The notes under the pieces were generated by a model. The model was not told the DNA's origin. It did no database searches and was given only the letters and a program-made list of their open reading frames with translations. Positions 23,518 to 31,568 of a stretch of 64,000 nucleotides of DNA are shown one piece after another. The DNA lies in the NCBI GenBank assembly GCA_964633285.1, contig CAZWGA010000004.1, positions 1-64,000 on the forward strand. Direction: 5' to 3'. The position numbers and the translations under genes were made by a program. Position 1 is the stretch's first letter; every line of letters starts with the position of its first letter. Source of the DNA: 20CM-2-55-15 sp964633285. Lineage in GTDB: Bacteria; Acidobacteriota; Terriglobia; 20CM-2-55-15.

Positions 23518-24165
23518 TTAATAGATGAGCGCCCGGATCGCCGACTCATACCGGCCGGTCAACTCCGCGGGGTTGCTTACCGTCAATCCGAGGTCGCGCA
23601 GAAGGCCGTCGGTGAGGCGATAAATCCAGCCGTGAATGCTGAGTTCCTGTTGCCGGGCCCAGGCATCGGTCACGATCGTCGTCTGCGCCGCATGCATCAC
23701 CTGCTCGATGACATTCAGTTCACAAAGCCGGTCGATCTGATGATCCTTGTCGGCAAAACGGCTGAAAGAGGCCTCATGTTTCTGCCGAACGTCTTGAACA
23801 TGACGAAGCCAGTTATCGCTTAAACCGACATTACGATTCGACCATACCGCTTCCACACCGCCGCAACCGTAATGGCCGCATATGATCACGTGCCGCACCT
23901 TGAGGACATCCACCGCGTACTGCAGAACCGACAGGCAATTCAAATCCGTGTGAACCACAAGATTTGAAATATTGCGATGGACGAACAGTTCGCCCGGCAT
24001 CAGGCCGATGATTTCATTGGCGGGAACGCGGCTGTCGGCGCAACCGATCCACAAATACTTCGGCGCCTGCTGACGCGACAGCCGTTGAAAGAAACCCGGG
24101 TCACGGGATGTGATCTGGGCAGCCCAGGCGCGATTTTTCAGGAAGAGATCTTCGAGTTCACTCAA
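23518..24165 (-). CDS. can: beta-class carbonic anhydrase
   Basis: The 215-aa enzyme interconverts CO2 and bicarbonate. The zinc ligands are at the same positions as in E. coli Can: C42 and D44 (WIGCADSRVP), H98 and C101 (CGHYGCGG), with R46 forming the Asp-Arg dyad. Length is also the same as Can. The gene begins two bases after the stop of the upstream membrane transporter on the same strand, so the two are co-transcribed. It is convergent with the dioxygenase gene. It is cytosolic, as no signal peptide is seen. Confidence 0.96.
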   Translation of the reverse strand: MSELEDLFLKNRAWAAQITSRDPGFFQRLSRQQAPKYLWIGCADSRVPANEIIGLMPGELFVHRNISNLVVHTDLNCLSVLQYAVDVLKVRHVIICGHYGCGGVEAVWSNRNVGLSDNWLRHVQDVRQKHEASFSRFADKDHQIDRLCELNVIEQVMHAAQTTIVTDAWARQQELSIHGWIYRLTDGLLRDLGLTVSNPAELTGRYESAIRALIY

Positions 24166-24167
24166 GG

Positions 24168-25619
24168 TTAGTGGATCGCTCCGATAACTTTCCAGTAAAC
24201 AACGGAGGCCACCAGCATGACCAGGACGACGGCAGCGTATGCTACAGCGGCCGTGAAACGCTGCTTGCCGTCATAGGCTTTGTTCCCCGTGAGTCCTTCC
24301 GACATCGCGATCCAGAAATTCTGATACGACAAAAAGAATGGAGCCGATGCCATGGTGGTTGGAGCAACCACGACGAGAGGCGATATCCCCGCCTTCATCA
24401 GAACATCCACGAGCGGCAGGAAGAGCACTGGAATAACAATGAATCCGGTTGGATCGATAAACCTCAGAATGAGGACGGAAATGCTCATGACTCCGATCAG
24501 CAGGAAGGTGTTGGAACTCATCTGCAACGCGACGGGAATGAAATAGCCGCCGAGCCAGTCCGTGATCTTCACGCTCTGAACTACGGTCTGCAGGCTGAAG
24601 ACGCCGCCTATAAACAGCAGCAATGTCCACGAGACGCCGGTTCCCATGTCGCTGTCTTTGACGATTCCCGCAAGGCCGAACAGCGCCAATCCGACCATGC
24701 CGATGAAGAAGCTCGGCAGATGATGATATCGATCCGTTGCCCACATCGCGATCGATGCGATCACGATGACCGCTGTGATCATTTCGCTCTGCTTCATCGC
24801 GCCCATGCCGGCAAGTTCACGCTTCGCGAAACCGCTCGCCACGTTCAGCGGCTTCTCCGGCTTGAGAACAATCTGGTTCACGATGATGAGCGCGACGCAG
24901 ATCAGGAATGTCGGCAGGGCCATGACCCTGGCATATTCGCCGTAACTCAACATCAGGTTCTTCTGTTGAAAGACACTCTGAATGACGGGTCCATTGAGCG
25001 AACTCAGGAGCAACCCGACGCCGGGCACGACTGCCATTTCGACAGTCGTCAGGATGATCAATGCCGACCCCCGGCTCCCGGGTTTGATATCCAGCGATTG
25101 AACAATCGCCCAAGCGATCGGCACCATGATCGCCGTGCGGACCGTCATCGACGGGATTCCTAGTGCGAGAATCAGACCGATGGTAAAGAACGCGAGCAGA
25201 ATTCCGGTGTATGTCGCCGGAAAAAGCGACAGGATGTAGTACGAGATGCGTTGCGCCAATCCGGTATTCTTCATTGCGCATCCGTAGAACAGAACCGAGA
25301 CAAGGATCCACCAGGAGCCCGCTGAAAAACCGCTGAGGGCGTCGGGTACTTTGACTCCGGCAGGTATCATCAGGGCCATCATCAGAATTGCAGCGATGCC
25401 GTTATTGAGGACCTGGAAAACCCACATCGTCACGGTGAACGCAGTGATTGCAAGGACGCGCTGTCCGGTGGGAGTCAGGCCCGCCGGCGTGGGCATCATG
25501 AAAATGATGAGACCGATAACAAGCGCCAGCCCAAGCCCCAGCCATCGTCTGCCGCTTGCTGCCACAACGGCCGGAGGAACAGCAGCGCGCGCTCCGGCAG
25601 TTTCCTGCGTAGTTGCCAT
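24168..25619 (-). CDS. SLC13/DASS-family anion transporter
   Basis: The 483-aa membrane protein starts at ATG 25619 with AAGGAG upstream; an extension to 25724 lacks a ribosome site. It has about 12-13 hydrophobic segments in two homologous halves, each with a re-entrant region: LGIPSMTVRTAIMVPIAWAI in the first and PTTMASAPFFLSYQNFWIAM in the second, the positions of the SNT substrate/Na+ motifs in the divalent-anion:sodium symporter family. Typical substrates are dicarboxylates, citrate or sulfate. Coupling to a carbonic anhydrase two bases downstream raises bicarbonate as a candidate or a need for bicarbonate in carboxylation; this is inference. Confidence 0.85.
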   Translation of the reverse strand: MATTQETAGARAAVPPAVVAASGRRWLGLGLALVIGLIIFMMPTPAGLTPTGQRVLAITAFTVTMWVFQVLNNGIAAILMMALMIPAGVKVPDALSGFSAGSWWILVSVLFYGCAMKNTGLAQRISYYILSLFPATYTGILLAFFTIGLILALGIPSMTVRTAIMVPIAWAIVQSLDIKPGSRGSALIILTTVEMAVVPGVGLLLSSLNGPVIQSVFQQKNLMLSYGEYARVMALPTFLICVALIIVNQIVLKPEKPLNVASGFAKRELAGMGAMKQSEMITAVIVIASIAMWATDRYHHLPSFFIGMVGLALFGLAGIVKDSDMGTGVSWTLLLFIGGVFSLQTVVQSVKITDWLGGYFIPVALQMSSNTFLLIGVMSISVLILRFIDPTGFIVIPVLFLPLVDVLMKAGISPLVVVAPTTMASAPFFLSYQNFWIAMSEGLTGNKAYDGKQRFTAAVAYAAVVLVMLVASVVYWKVIGAIH

Positions 25620-25655
25620 CGTGATTACTCCTTGGTGGTGGCGTACTATAGCACA

Positions 25656-25667
25656 GTCAAATTTGAC
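25656..25667. promoter_or_regulatory. 12-bp perfect palindrome in the divergent region (operator candidate)
   Basis: GTCAAATTTGAC lies between the divergent transporter (start 25619) and msrA (start 25715). It overlaps a TTGACA (25663-25668) that could be a -35 box for msrA, and it sits just upstream of a TATAGT -10-like box on the - strand (25645-25650). A regulator bound here could control both directions. Confidence 0.4.
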
Positions 25668-25714
25668 ATCGCTTATTGGAGATCCCAGGATTTCAATATT
25701 TGTGAGGACAAGAA

Positions 25715-26320
25715 ATGGATTCATGCCGGATACCGATTAAAGACTTCCCGGATTCGAAAATCGACGCGCCGCTGGCCGCGTCAACGTCTGAAAAAACGGC
25801 CGTGTTCGCCGGTGGATGCTTTTGGTGTGTCGAGGCGGTCTTCAGGGAATTGCGCGGCGTCATCTCGGTCCGCAGCGGATACGCAGGGGACAGTTCGGCG
25901 ACCGCAAATTACCACACCGTCTGCAGCGGGCGGACGAATCATGCCGAAGTGATTGAAATCCGCTACGACGCCAGTCAAACGACCTTTGGCCAATTGCTCA
26001 AGATTCATTTTTCGGTCGCTCACGATCCGACACAACTCGATCGGCAGGGAAACGATTTTGGCCGGCAGTATCGTTCAGCCATTTTTTACGCAGATGAGGA
26101 ACAAAAGAAGATCGCAGAAGCCTATATCCGGCAATTAAACGATGCGAGAGTGTTCAATGATCCCATCGCAACTACTCTGCAGCCGCTCCAGGAGTTTTAT
26201 GTCGCCGAGGAATATCATCAGGATTATGCCGCCCGGAATCCCAATCAACCGTATGTTGCTTACGTTGCCCTGCCCAAAGTCGACAAGCTAAAAAAGAACT
26301 TCGCGGACCGTCTGAAATAA
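25715..26320 (+). CDS. msrA: peptide-methionine (S)-S-oxide reductase
   Basis: The 201-aa enzyme repairs oxidised methionine (S-epimer) in proteins. The catalytic motif GGCFWCVE places the nucleophilic Cys at 35, with a second Cys at 38. Other family hallmarks are SGYAGD, HAEVIEIRYDASQTTFGQLL, HDPTQLDRQGNDFGRQYRS and EEYHQDYAARNP. The N-terminus lacks a signal peptide, so it is cytosolic. The usual MsrB partner is not adjacent. It is divergent from the transporter/carbonic anhydrase pair and ends in a hairpin whose stem includes its stop codon. Confidence 0.96.
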   Translation: MDSCRIPIKDFPDSKIDAPLAASTSEKTAVFAGGCFWCVEAVFRELRGVISVRSGYAGDSSATANYHTVCSGRTNHAEVIEIRYDASQTTFGQLLKIHFSVAHDPTQLDRQGNDFGRQYRSAIFYADEEQKKIAEAYIRQLNDARVFNDPIATTLQPLQEFYVAEEYHQDYAARNPNQPYVAYVALPKVDKLKKNFADRLK

Positions 26321-26394
26321 TTCGGTGTCAGAGGCCTAAATCACCCAAATTACCCGCACATCAATTGGGTGATTTAGGCCTCTGACACCGAATT
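26319..26394. terminator. 30-bp perfect hairpin shared by two convergent stop codons
   Basis: Left arm 26319-26348 (AATTCGGTGTCAGAGGCCTA and on) and right arm 26365-26394 are perfect complements over 30 bp with a 16-base loop. The left arm starts within the msrA stop codon and the right arm overlaps the prolyl oligopeptidase stop, so the stem probably terminates both transcripts. Confidence 0.7.
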
Positions 26395-28513
26395 AGTATT
26401 TCGGGGTGACGCCGAGATTTTGAAGGATGAAGGAGTAGATATCGGCAGATTGTTCGATGCTTTTCGTTGTGCTGCTCGCGCCGTGACCGGAATTCGTATC
26501 GATCCGGATGAGAATCGGATTATCTCCCGCCTGGCCGTGTTGAAGCGCGGCTGCATATTTGAATGAATGAGCAGGTACGACACGATCATCATGATCGGCT
26601 GTCGTGATCAGCGTTGCAGGATATTTCCCACCCTCCCGGATGTTGTGAATGGGAGAATATGCGCGAAGGACTTTGAATTCGGCCTCGTTGTCGCTTGATC
26701 CGTAGTCGGCAACCCAATTCCAGCCAATCGTGAACTTCTGGAACCGGAGCATATCCATGACGCCGGCCTGCTGGACTACAACCTTGAACAGTTCGGGCCG
26801 CTGATTGGCCACTGCGCCAACAAGCAGGCCGCCGTTGGATGCTCCCTGAATCGCGAGTTTCTGAGGCGACGTGTATTTGTTGTTGATCAGATATTCGGCT
26901 GCGGCGATGAAGTCGTCGAATACATTCTGCTTCTTCAACTTCATTCCGGCCTGATGCCATTTTTCGCCGTATTCGGCGCCGCCGCGGATATTCGCGGAAG
27001 CATAGACCACTCCCTGTTCGAGCAGCGCAATGCGCAGCGAACTGAATGCCGGAGATGTCGTGACGTTGAAGCCGCCGTAGCCGTAAAGGAGCGTTGGATT
27101 GTTGCCGTCCAGCTTCAAGCCTTTTTTGTAAACGACGAACATCGGCACGCGCGTTCCATCCTTGCTCGTAAAAAACACCTGTTTCGTTTCGTAGTCGGCG
27201 GTTTTGAAGCCGGGAATTTCCGGTGACCGGTACAGCGTGGATGTGCGCGAAGCGATATCGTATTTGTAGATCGATGAAGGGAAATTGAAAGAGACAAACG
27301 TGTAGAAGAAAAACTTGTCGTCCGCCTTTCCACGGAAGCCTGTTGCCGTGCCGGGGCCGGGCAACGTGATCTCGTTTTCAAGCTTTCCCTTGATGTCGTA
27401 GACATACGCGCGAGTCGTTACGTCTTTGAGATAGGTGACGAACAGCTTGCCTCCGGCTGTCCCCACGTTATCGATCGGGTCTGTTTTTTCAGGAATGACG
27501 TCGACCCAGTTCTTTTCCGCCGGGTTCTTTGGATCGATCAACACGACGCGCCAGTTGGGGGCATTACGGTTCGTCTGCACGAGAATCTTGTCCCCGGCAT
27601 TGTCGATCGGATTGTAGATATCGTTCGTGATATCGGGAATCAGCGGCGTCCACGGGCCGGGGTTCTTCGAATCGCGTATGAAGAGGGCATTGCCGTCTTT
27701 CCCTTTGCCGCGGTCCGAGATGTCCAGGATTGCGAAGCGCTCGTCTTCAGTTGTGTCCACGGTATGGAATCGTTGCGGATTGGCCTTGTCCTGATACACA
27801 AGTTCATCCTGCGATTGCGTGCTCCCGACATGATGGAAGTACACCTTGTGGTCGTCATTTTCGGACGTGAGCTCCTTTCCCTGTTTGGGCGCATCATAGC
27901 GGCTGTAGTAAAAGCCGTTTCCCTGCCAGGCAAGCCCCGATACTTTTACCCAGTTAAGAACGTCCGGCAGGACTTTCTTCGATGTGACTTCCATCACGTG
28001 CACTTCCCGCCAATCCGATCCCCCCGTCGAAATTCCATAAGCCAGGTATTGACCGTCTCTGGAAAGCGCGAAAGCGCCCAACTGCGAAGTTCCGTCGGCT
28101 GAGAACTTGTTTGGATCGATGAGAACATCGGTCTTGCCTTCGAGTCCCTTCTGCATGTAATACACGCCCTGGTTCTGCAGCCCATCGTTCTTGGAAAAGA
28201 AAAAATTCTCGCCGTTGCGAAACGGAGCCCCATAGCGTGGATAGTTGTAGAGCTTCTCGAGACGTGCCTTGACGCTGAGCCGATATGGGATTTTTTCGAG
28301 ATAGCCGAAAGTGACTTTGTTCTCCTCGGTAACCCATTTGGTTGTTTCGGCCGAATTGTCGTCTTCCAGCCATCGATAGGGATCGGGCACGCGCGTGCCG
28401 AAATAGGTATCCATCTGATCGGCGCGCTTTGTCTGCGGATACTGAAGCTTCTGTGCCAATAGCGGAAGTGTAAGGATAAAGAGGACGGCAATCGCAGCAA
28501 ATTCTCGTTTCAT
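26393..28513 (-). CDS. prolyl oligopeptidase (S9A family), exported
   Basis: The 706-aa enzyme cleaves short peptides after proline. A signal peptide (MKREFAAIAVLFILTLPLLAQ) places it in the periplasm. The beta-propeller region (~70-420) opens with TYFGTRVPDPYRWLEDDNS. The C-terminal alpha/beta hydrolase domain has the catalytic Ser559 in QGASNGGLL, the Asp in TADHDDRVVPAHSFKY (near 642) and His677 in SGHG, plus the POP-typical GYGGFNV and ANIRGGAEYGEKWH. The length is normal. It is convergent with msrA. Substrates are likely peptides scavenged from outside. Confidence 0.93.
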   Translation of the reverse strand: MKREFAAIAVLFILTLPLLAQKLQYPQTKRADQMDTYFGTRVPDPYRWLEDDNSAETTKWVTEENKVTFGYLEKIPYRLSVKARLEKLYNYPRYGAPFRNGENFFFSKNDGLQNQGVYYMQKGLEGKTDVLIDPNKFSADGTSQLGAFALSRDGQYLAYGISTGGSDWREVHVMEVTSKKVLPDVLNWVKVSGLAWQGNGFYYSRYDAPKQGKELTSENDDHKVYFHHVGSTQSQDELVYQDKANPQRFHTVDTTEDERFAILDISDRGKGKDGNALFIRDSKNPGPWTPLIPDITNDIYNPIDNAGDKILVQTNRNAPNWRVVLIDPKNPAEKNWVDVIPEKTDPIDNVGTAGGKLFVTYLKDVTTRAYVYDIKGKLENEITLPGPGTATGFRGKADDKFFFYTFVSFNFPSSIYKYDIASRTSTLYRSPEIPGFKTADYETKQVFFTSKDGTRVPMFVVYKKGLKLDGNNPTLLYGYGGFNVTTSPAFSSLRIALLEQGVVYASANIRGGAEYGEKWHQAGMKLKKQNVFDDFIAAAEYLINNKYTSPQKLAIQGASNGGLLVGAVANQRPELFKVVVQQAGVMDMLRFQKFTIGWNWVADYGSSDNEAEFKVLRAYSPIHNIREGGKYPATLITTADHDDRVVPAHSFKYAAALQHGQAGDNPILIRIDTNSGHGASSTTKSIEQSADIYSFILQNLGVTPKY

Positions 28514-28577
28514 GAAGACCCTCCGGAATCGGAAATTATACTCTCTCCGTCCGGTCAGGGCGCGGGATTGCCGTCCG

Positions 28578-29075
28578 CTAGAAGAGTTTCACCTTCGTTT
28601 TCTTGTACTGATTTCCGTCGAAGACATCTCCCATCAAAACATCCCCCCGAACCTGGAGATAGGTTTTGGCGACGTGTTCCGGAATGTCGAACACGAAACG
28701 TGTCGTTTCCGTTGCGCCCGCCGGCGTGGTGTATTCATCTTTGTAACCGAAGGCTCCCGTTTGATTGAGTTGCTTCTGCGCGTCCGAATCGTTTTCATAC
28801 ACGATTCCGGTGCCATCGACGATGTAACCGGTCCTGTTGTTCCAGCGATGATTCACGCGCCTGGCCCGGTTCTCGACCTGGAACGTCACGATGTAAAACA
28901 TTCCGCTTGCATGCCTGGCGCCGATCGTTGGAGTTTTGTCGACGCTCTGGACAGAATATTCGAAATCATCGTGGTGGATGTTCTCGCGAAGGCCGATCAC
29001 TTTCTCGTGAGCGGAACACGCAGTCAAAGCCATCGACGTCAGATTTATAATCAGCATGTGAAGGATGAATTTCAT
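28578..29075 (-). CDS. lipoprotein with DUF4352-like domain
   Basis: The 165-aa protein starts at ATG 29075, with an alternative ATG 21 bases upstream. The lipobox LTAC places the lipidated Cys at 20 (MALTACSAHEK). The mature part is a beta-sandwich-like domain: FEYSVQSVDKTPTIG, GMFYIVTFQVENRARRVNH, GYIVDGTGIVYENDSDAQKQL, TTRFVFDIPEHVAKTYLQVR. This layout is typical of DUF4352/telokin-like cell-surface lipoproteins. Its 5' end faces the divergent c-heme/ankyrin gene 15 bases away. Function unknown. Confidence 0.65.
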   Translation of the reverse strand: MKFILHMLIINLTSMALTACSAHEKVIGLRENIHHDDFEYSVQSVDKTPTIGARHASGMFYIVTFQVENRARRVNHRWNNRTGYIVDGTGIVYENDSDAQKQLNQTGAFGYKDEYTTPAGATETTRFVFDIPEHVAKTYLQVRGDVLMGDVFDGNQYKKTKVKLF

Positions 29076-29090
29076 AGAAAGCACTCTATA

Positions 29091-30893
29091 GTGCAAAGTA
29101 CATTGCAGTCAAGAATATTTTTAATTTTATGGTTGCTGCCGGTCCATGCCGCGTTTGCGCAATCCGGGCGCGATATCGACAAGGCTATTCAGCATGCGCT
29201 GCCCATCCTTGAGCGGTCGGCTGGAGAGTTCGTCGCGAAGCGGGCTTGTGTATCGTGCCATCACAATATTCTCGGTGTTCTTGTTTTTCATCTCGCACGC
29301 GAGCGCGGATTTGCCCTCGACGACAATATTCTCCGCGCGGTGGAAGACAAAACATTTCGTCAAATTCAAAATCCCAACGCATTGGATGACGCAATTCAGG
29401 CCGCCGATCTCAACGATCCCACACCCAACGACAGCTTCCTTTTGATGGCGGCCCACGCTGCCGGAATAAGGCCCGGCCTCATTACGAACACGCTGGCAAG
29501 GCGGCTCGTCCGCTGGCAGCGCGACGGCCACTGGGTCACATCCGACTTCCGTCCGCCTCATTCGAGCAGCTTGTTTACCGCGACCGCTACCGCCGTCCGG
29601 GCGATTCGATTTTATATGCCGGAGGAGATGAACACGGAAGCGGAAGCTTCGTTTCGCGATGCCCGGGCCTGGCTTTCCGCCACCCGGCCGGCTTCCACCG
29701 AAGATGCCGCATTTCGGCTGATGGGGCTCGTGTGGGCATCCGCTTCGGAAGACCAGAAGGCGGCCGCGGAACGAGATCTTCTGGCGTTCCAGAAACCGGC
29801 AGGGGGCTGGGCCCAACTGCTCCGCTACGAGCCGGACGCGTATTCCACCGGCGAAGCGTTGTTCGCACTGCGCGAAGCGGGTATGTCCACCAGTGAACCC
29901 GTATTTCGAAAAGGGCTGCGATACCTGATCTCAACGCAGGCATCGGATGGCACGTGGCGTGTTCACACGCGCATGATTTCTCCGGCTGAAGTCAGTCCGA
30001 AATACTTTTCCACCGGCTTTCCGTACGCGAAAGATGAATACCTCTCGTATGCCGGCAGTTGCTGGGCGGTGATGGGGCTGCTCAGCGCGTTGCCGCCGGA
30101 AAACAAAGGCCCGGCGCCACAGGCCGCTGCCAGTCCGGACCTGGATGCCGAGCCGTGGGTTCGAACAGCGCTATTCGGCAAGGCGTCCCAATTCGCGCAG
30201 CTCCTGGATCGTGGCCTTGATCCGAACAGCCACACGGAGAAGGGAACCTCGCTGCTGATGATGGCAGCGCCTGAAGCGGAGAAAGTACGTCTGCTGTTAT
30301 CGCGCGGCGCAAATCCAAAATCGAGGAGCGCATCCGGCGTGGACGCGGTTACCGTCGCGTCCGCGTACAGATCGTCATCGGCGTCCATCCGGCTTCTCAT
30401 CGATGCCGGCGGTGAAGCCGAACCGCCGGCCGGCGTCCGTGTGCGCCACACGCCGTTGGTTCTGGCGTCAATGTCCGGAGATTTGGAGAACGTCGGGGTT
30501 CTTCTCTCGCACGGCGCGAAGGCTTCCGAGACGGCCCTTTCCGAGGCCGCGACATTCGGATATGCCGGCATCGTTCGCGCCCTGCTCGGCGCCGGAGCCG
30601 ATGCCACGGCTGTAGCAGGTTCAGGTGTGAATCTGCTGCATTGGGCCGCCATCACCAATCGGCCCGCGATGGTTCCGATCCTTGTTGATGCGCACGTGCC
30701 GATCGATGCCACTGACGATTTCGGCTATACGCCGCTGATGTATGCGGCAACGATCGATTTCGACGATACCGAAATGCTCAAAGCTCTGCTGAAAGCCGGC
30801 GCGAACCGCACGATACGCAATGACGAGGGCAGGACCCCCCTCCAACAGGCGCGGCGCTACAAGCACTCTCACATGGAAGCCCATTTGAAGTAG
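29091..30893 (+). CDS. exported fusion: c-heme motif, squalene-cyclase-like repeats and ankyrin repeats
   Basis: The 600-aa protein most plausibly starts at GTG 29091, which gives an immediate signal peptide (SRIFLILWLLPVHAAFAQ); the frame is open far upstream but there it runs antisense to the lipoprotein gene. CVSCH at 53-57 is a covalent heme c motif (KRACVSCHHN). Residues ~75-330 are helical, with glycine-tryptophan turns like the alpha/alpha toroid of squalene/prenyl cyclases (FQKPAGGWAQL, STQASDGTWRV, YAGSCWAVMGLL). Residues ~350-600 are six or so ankyrin repeats (GYTPLMYAATIDFDDTEMLK, EGRTPLQQARRYKHSHM). The location would be periplasmic. No full cytochrome fold is evident, so heme binding needs proof. 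Confidence 0.7.
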   Translation: MQSTLQSRIFLILWLLPVHAAFAQSGRDIDKAIQHALPILERSAGEFVAKRACVSCHHNILGVLVFHLARERGFALDDNILRAVEDKTFRQIQNPNALDDAIQAADLNDPTPNDSFLLMAAHAAGIRPGLITNTLARRLVRWQRDGHWVTSDFRPPHSSSLFTATATAVRAIRFYMPEEMNTEAEASFRDARAWLSATRPASTEDAAFRLMGLVWASASEDQKAAAERDLLAFQKPAGGWAQLLRYEPDAYSTGEALFALREAGMSTSEPVFRKGLRYLISTQASDGTWRVHTRMISPAEVSPKYFSTGFPYAKDEYLSYAGSCWAVMGLLSALPPENKGPAPQAAASPDLDAEPWVRTALFGKASQFAQLLDRGLDPNSHTEKGTSLLMMAAPEAEKVRLLLSRGANPKSRSASGVDAVTVASAYRSSSASIRLLIDAGGEAEPPAGVRVRHTPLVLASMSGDLENVGVLLSHGAKASETALSEAATFGYAGIVRALLGAGADATAVAGSGVNLLHWAAITNRPAMVPILVDAHVPIDATDDFGYTPLMYAATIDFDDTEMLKALLKAGANRTIRNDEGRTPLQQARRYKHSHMEAHLK

Positions 30894-30894
30894 T

Positions 30895-31530
30895 TCATTT
30901 CAATTCAATCTGGATTTCTTCCGCTCTTTTTTCCGCGATGTTTTCGGTGATATGTTTCAGCGCATCCCGCCACCCGATGTCGCCGGCCTTGCGCGGATTG
31001 TCCACGACTCTTCCATCCGGAAGCGTTTGAGTCGTGTGCAACTCGGTGAGATAAACGACAACGTAGTGCGGATGTTCATGCTCGGGGCTCTTCAGATGCG
31101 GTTCCAGAATCGTGCGCAAAACACGGACTCGCGCATTCTGGAGCGGAACAAGATGATGTTGGGGATCCAGCTTGACGGGATCCAGCGCCACCGGAGCCGA
31201 TCTGGATTTCGATGGCTTCAATTCCACGACAACAGCTTCAACTCGACTTGCGGACAGATTCTCCTCGCGGTTCAGGCCCTCTGCGAAGTAGCCGACGTCG
31301 CCGGCTTTTGGAGAGACTTCCTTCACTTTGCCGTTCGCGCTGTTGATCTTCAAATGAGCGTCAGTCAGATAGACAACAACACTCGCAAGATCGTGATGAA
31401 CCACAGCCTGCTCGCGCGGCGCCAGGGTTTCGCGAACCACTCGAACAAACTCATTATCGATTTCGCGTTTGGATTCGAGCATTGGAGTGAAGGCCAGAAC
31501 TGCAAGAATCGGAATCAGGAGTCTTGTCAT
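30895..31530 (-). CDS. exported bicupin-like protein
   Basis: The 211-aa protein starts at ATG 31530 (MTRLLIPILAVLAFTPML), a signal peptide. The longer frame to 31611 would overlap the divergent permease. Two repeats of a cupin-like strand pattern are seen: NEFVRVVRETLAPREQAVVHHDLASVVVYLT with AGDVGYF, and NARVRVLRTILEPHLKSPEHEHPHYVVVYLT with AGDIGW. The second has the EHEH cluster that could bind a metal, whereas the first retains HH only. It is probably a periplasmic small-molecule-binding or enzymatic cupin of unknown substrate. It ends one base from the convergent ankyrin gene. Confidence 0.7.
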   Translation of the reverse strand: MTRLLIPILAVLAFTPMLESKREIDNEFVRVVRETLAPREQAVVHHDLASVVVYLTDAHLKINSANGKVKEVSPKAGDVGYFAEGLNREENLSASRVEAVVVELKPSKSRSAPVALDPVKLDPQHHLVPLQNARVRVLRTILEPHLKSPEHEHPHYVVVYLTELHTTQTLPDGRVVDNPRKAGDIGWRDALKHITENIAEKRAEEIQIELK

Positions 31531-31551
31531 TGCGAAAGGATAGCATTGCGA
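31528..31551. promoter_or_regulatory. direct repeat of CATTGCGA in a 38-base divergent promoter region
   Basis: CATTGCGA occurs at 31528-31535 and 31544-31551 with an 8-base spacer, a 16-base period, beginning in the bicupin start codon and spanning the short gap to the permease GTG at 31569. It could bind a tandem regulator; with so short a sequence chance is not excluded. Confidence 0.25.
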
Positions 31552-31568
31552 GTGGTACACTTTAGCGC

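Noticed and set aside
24171..25163. 330-aa + strand frame opposite the transporter
   Set aside because: It mirrors the transporter coding strand with charged, low-similarity sequence and no ribosome site.
28512..29090. 193-residue N-terminal extension of the c-heme/ankyrin protein
   Set aside because: It lies antisense to the lipoprotein gene and would bury the signal peptide; GTG 29091 gives a proper exported start.
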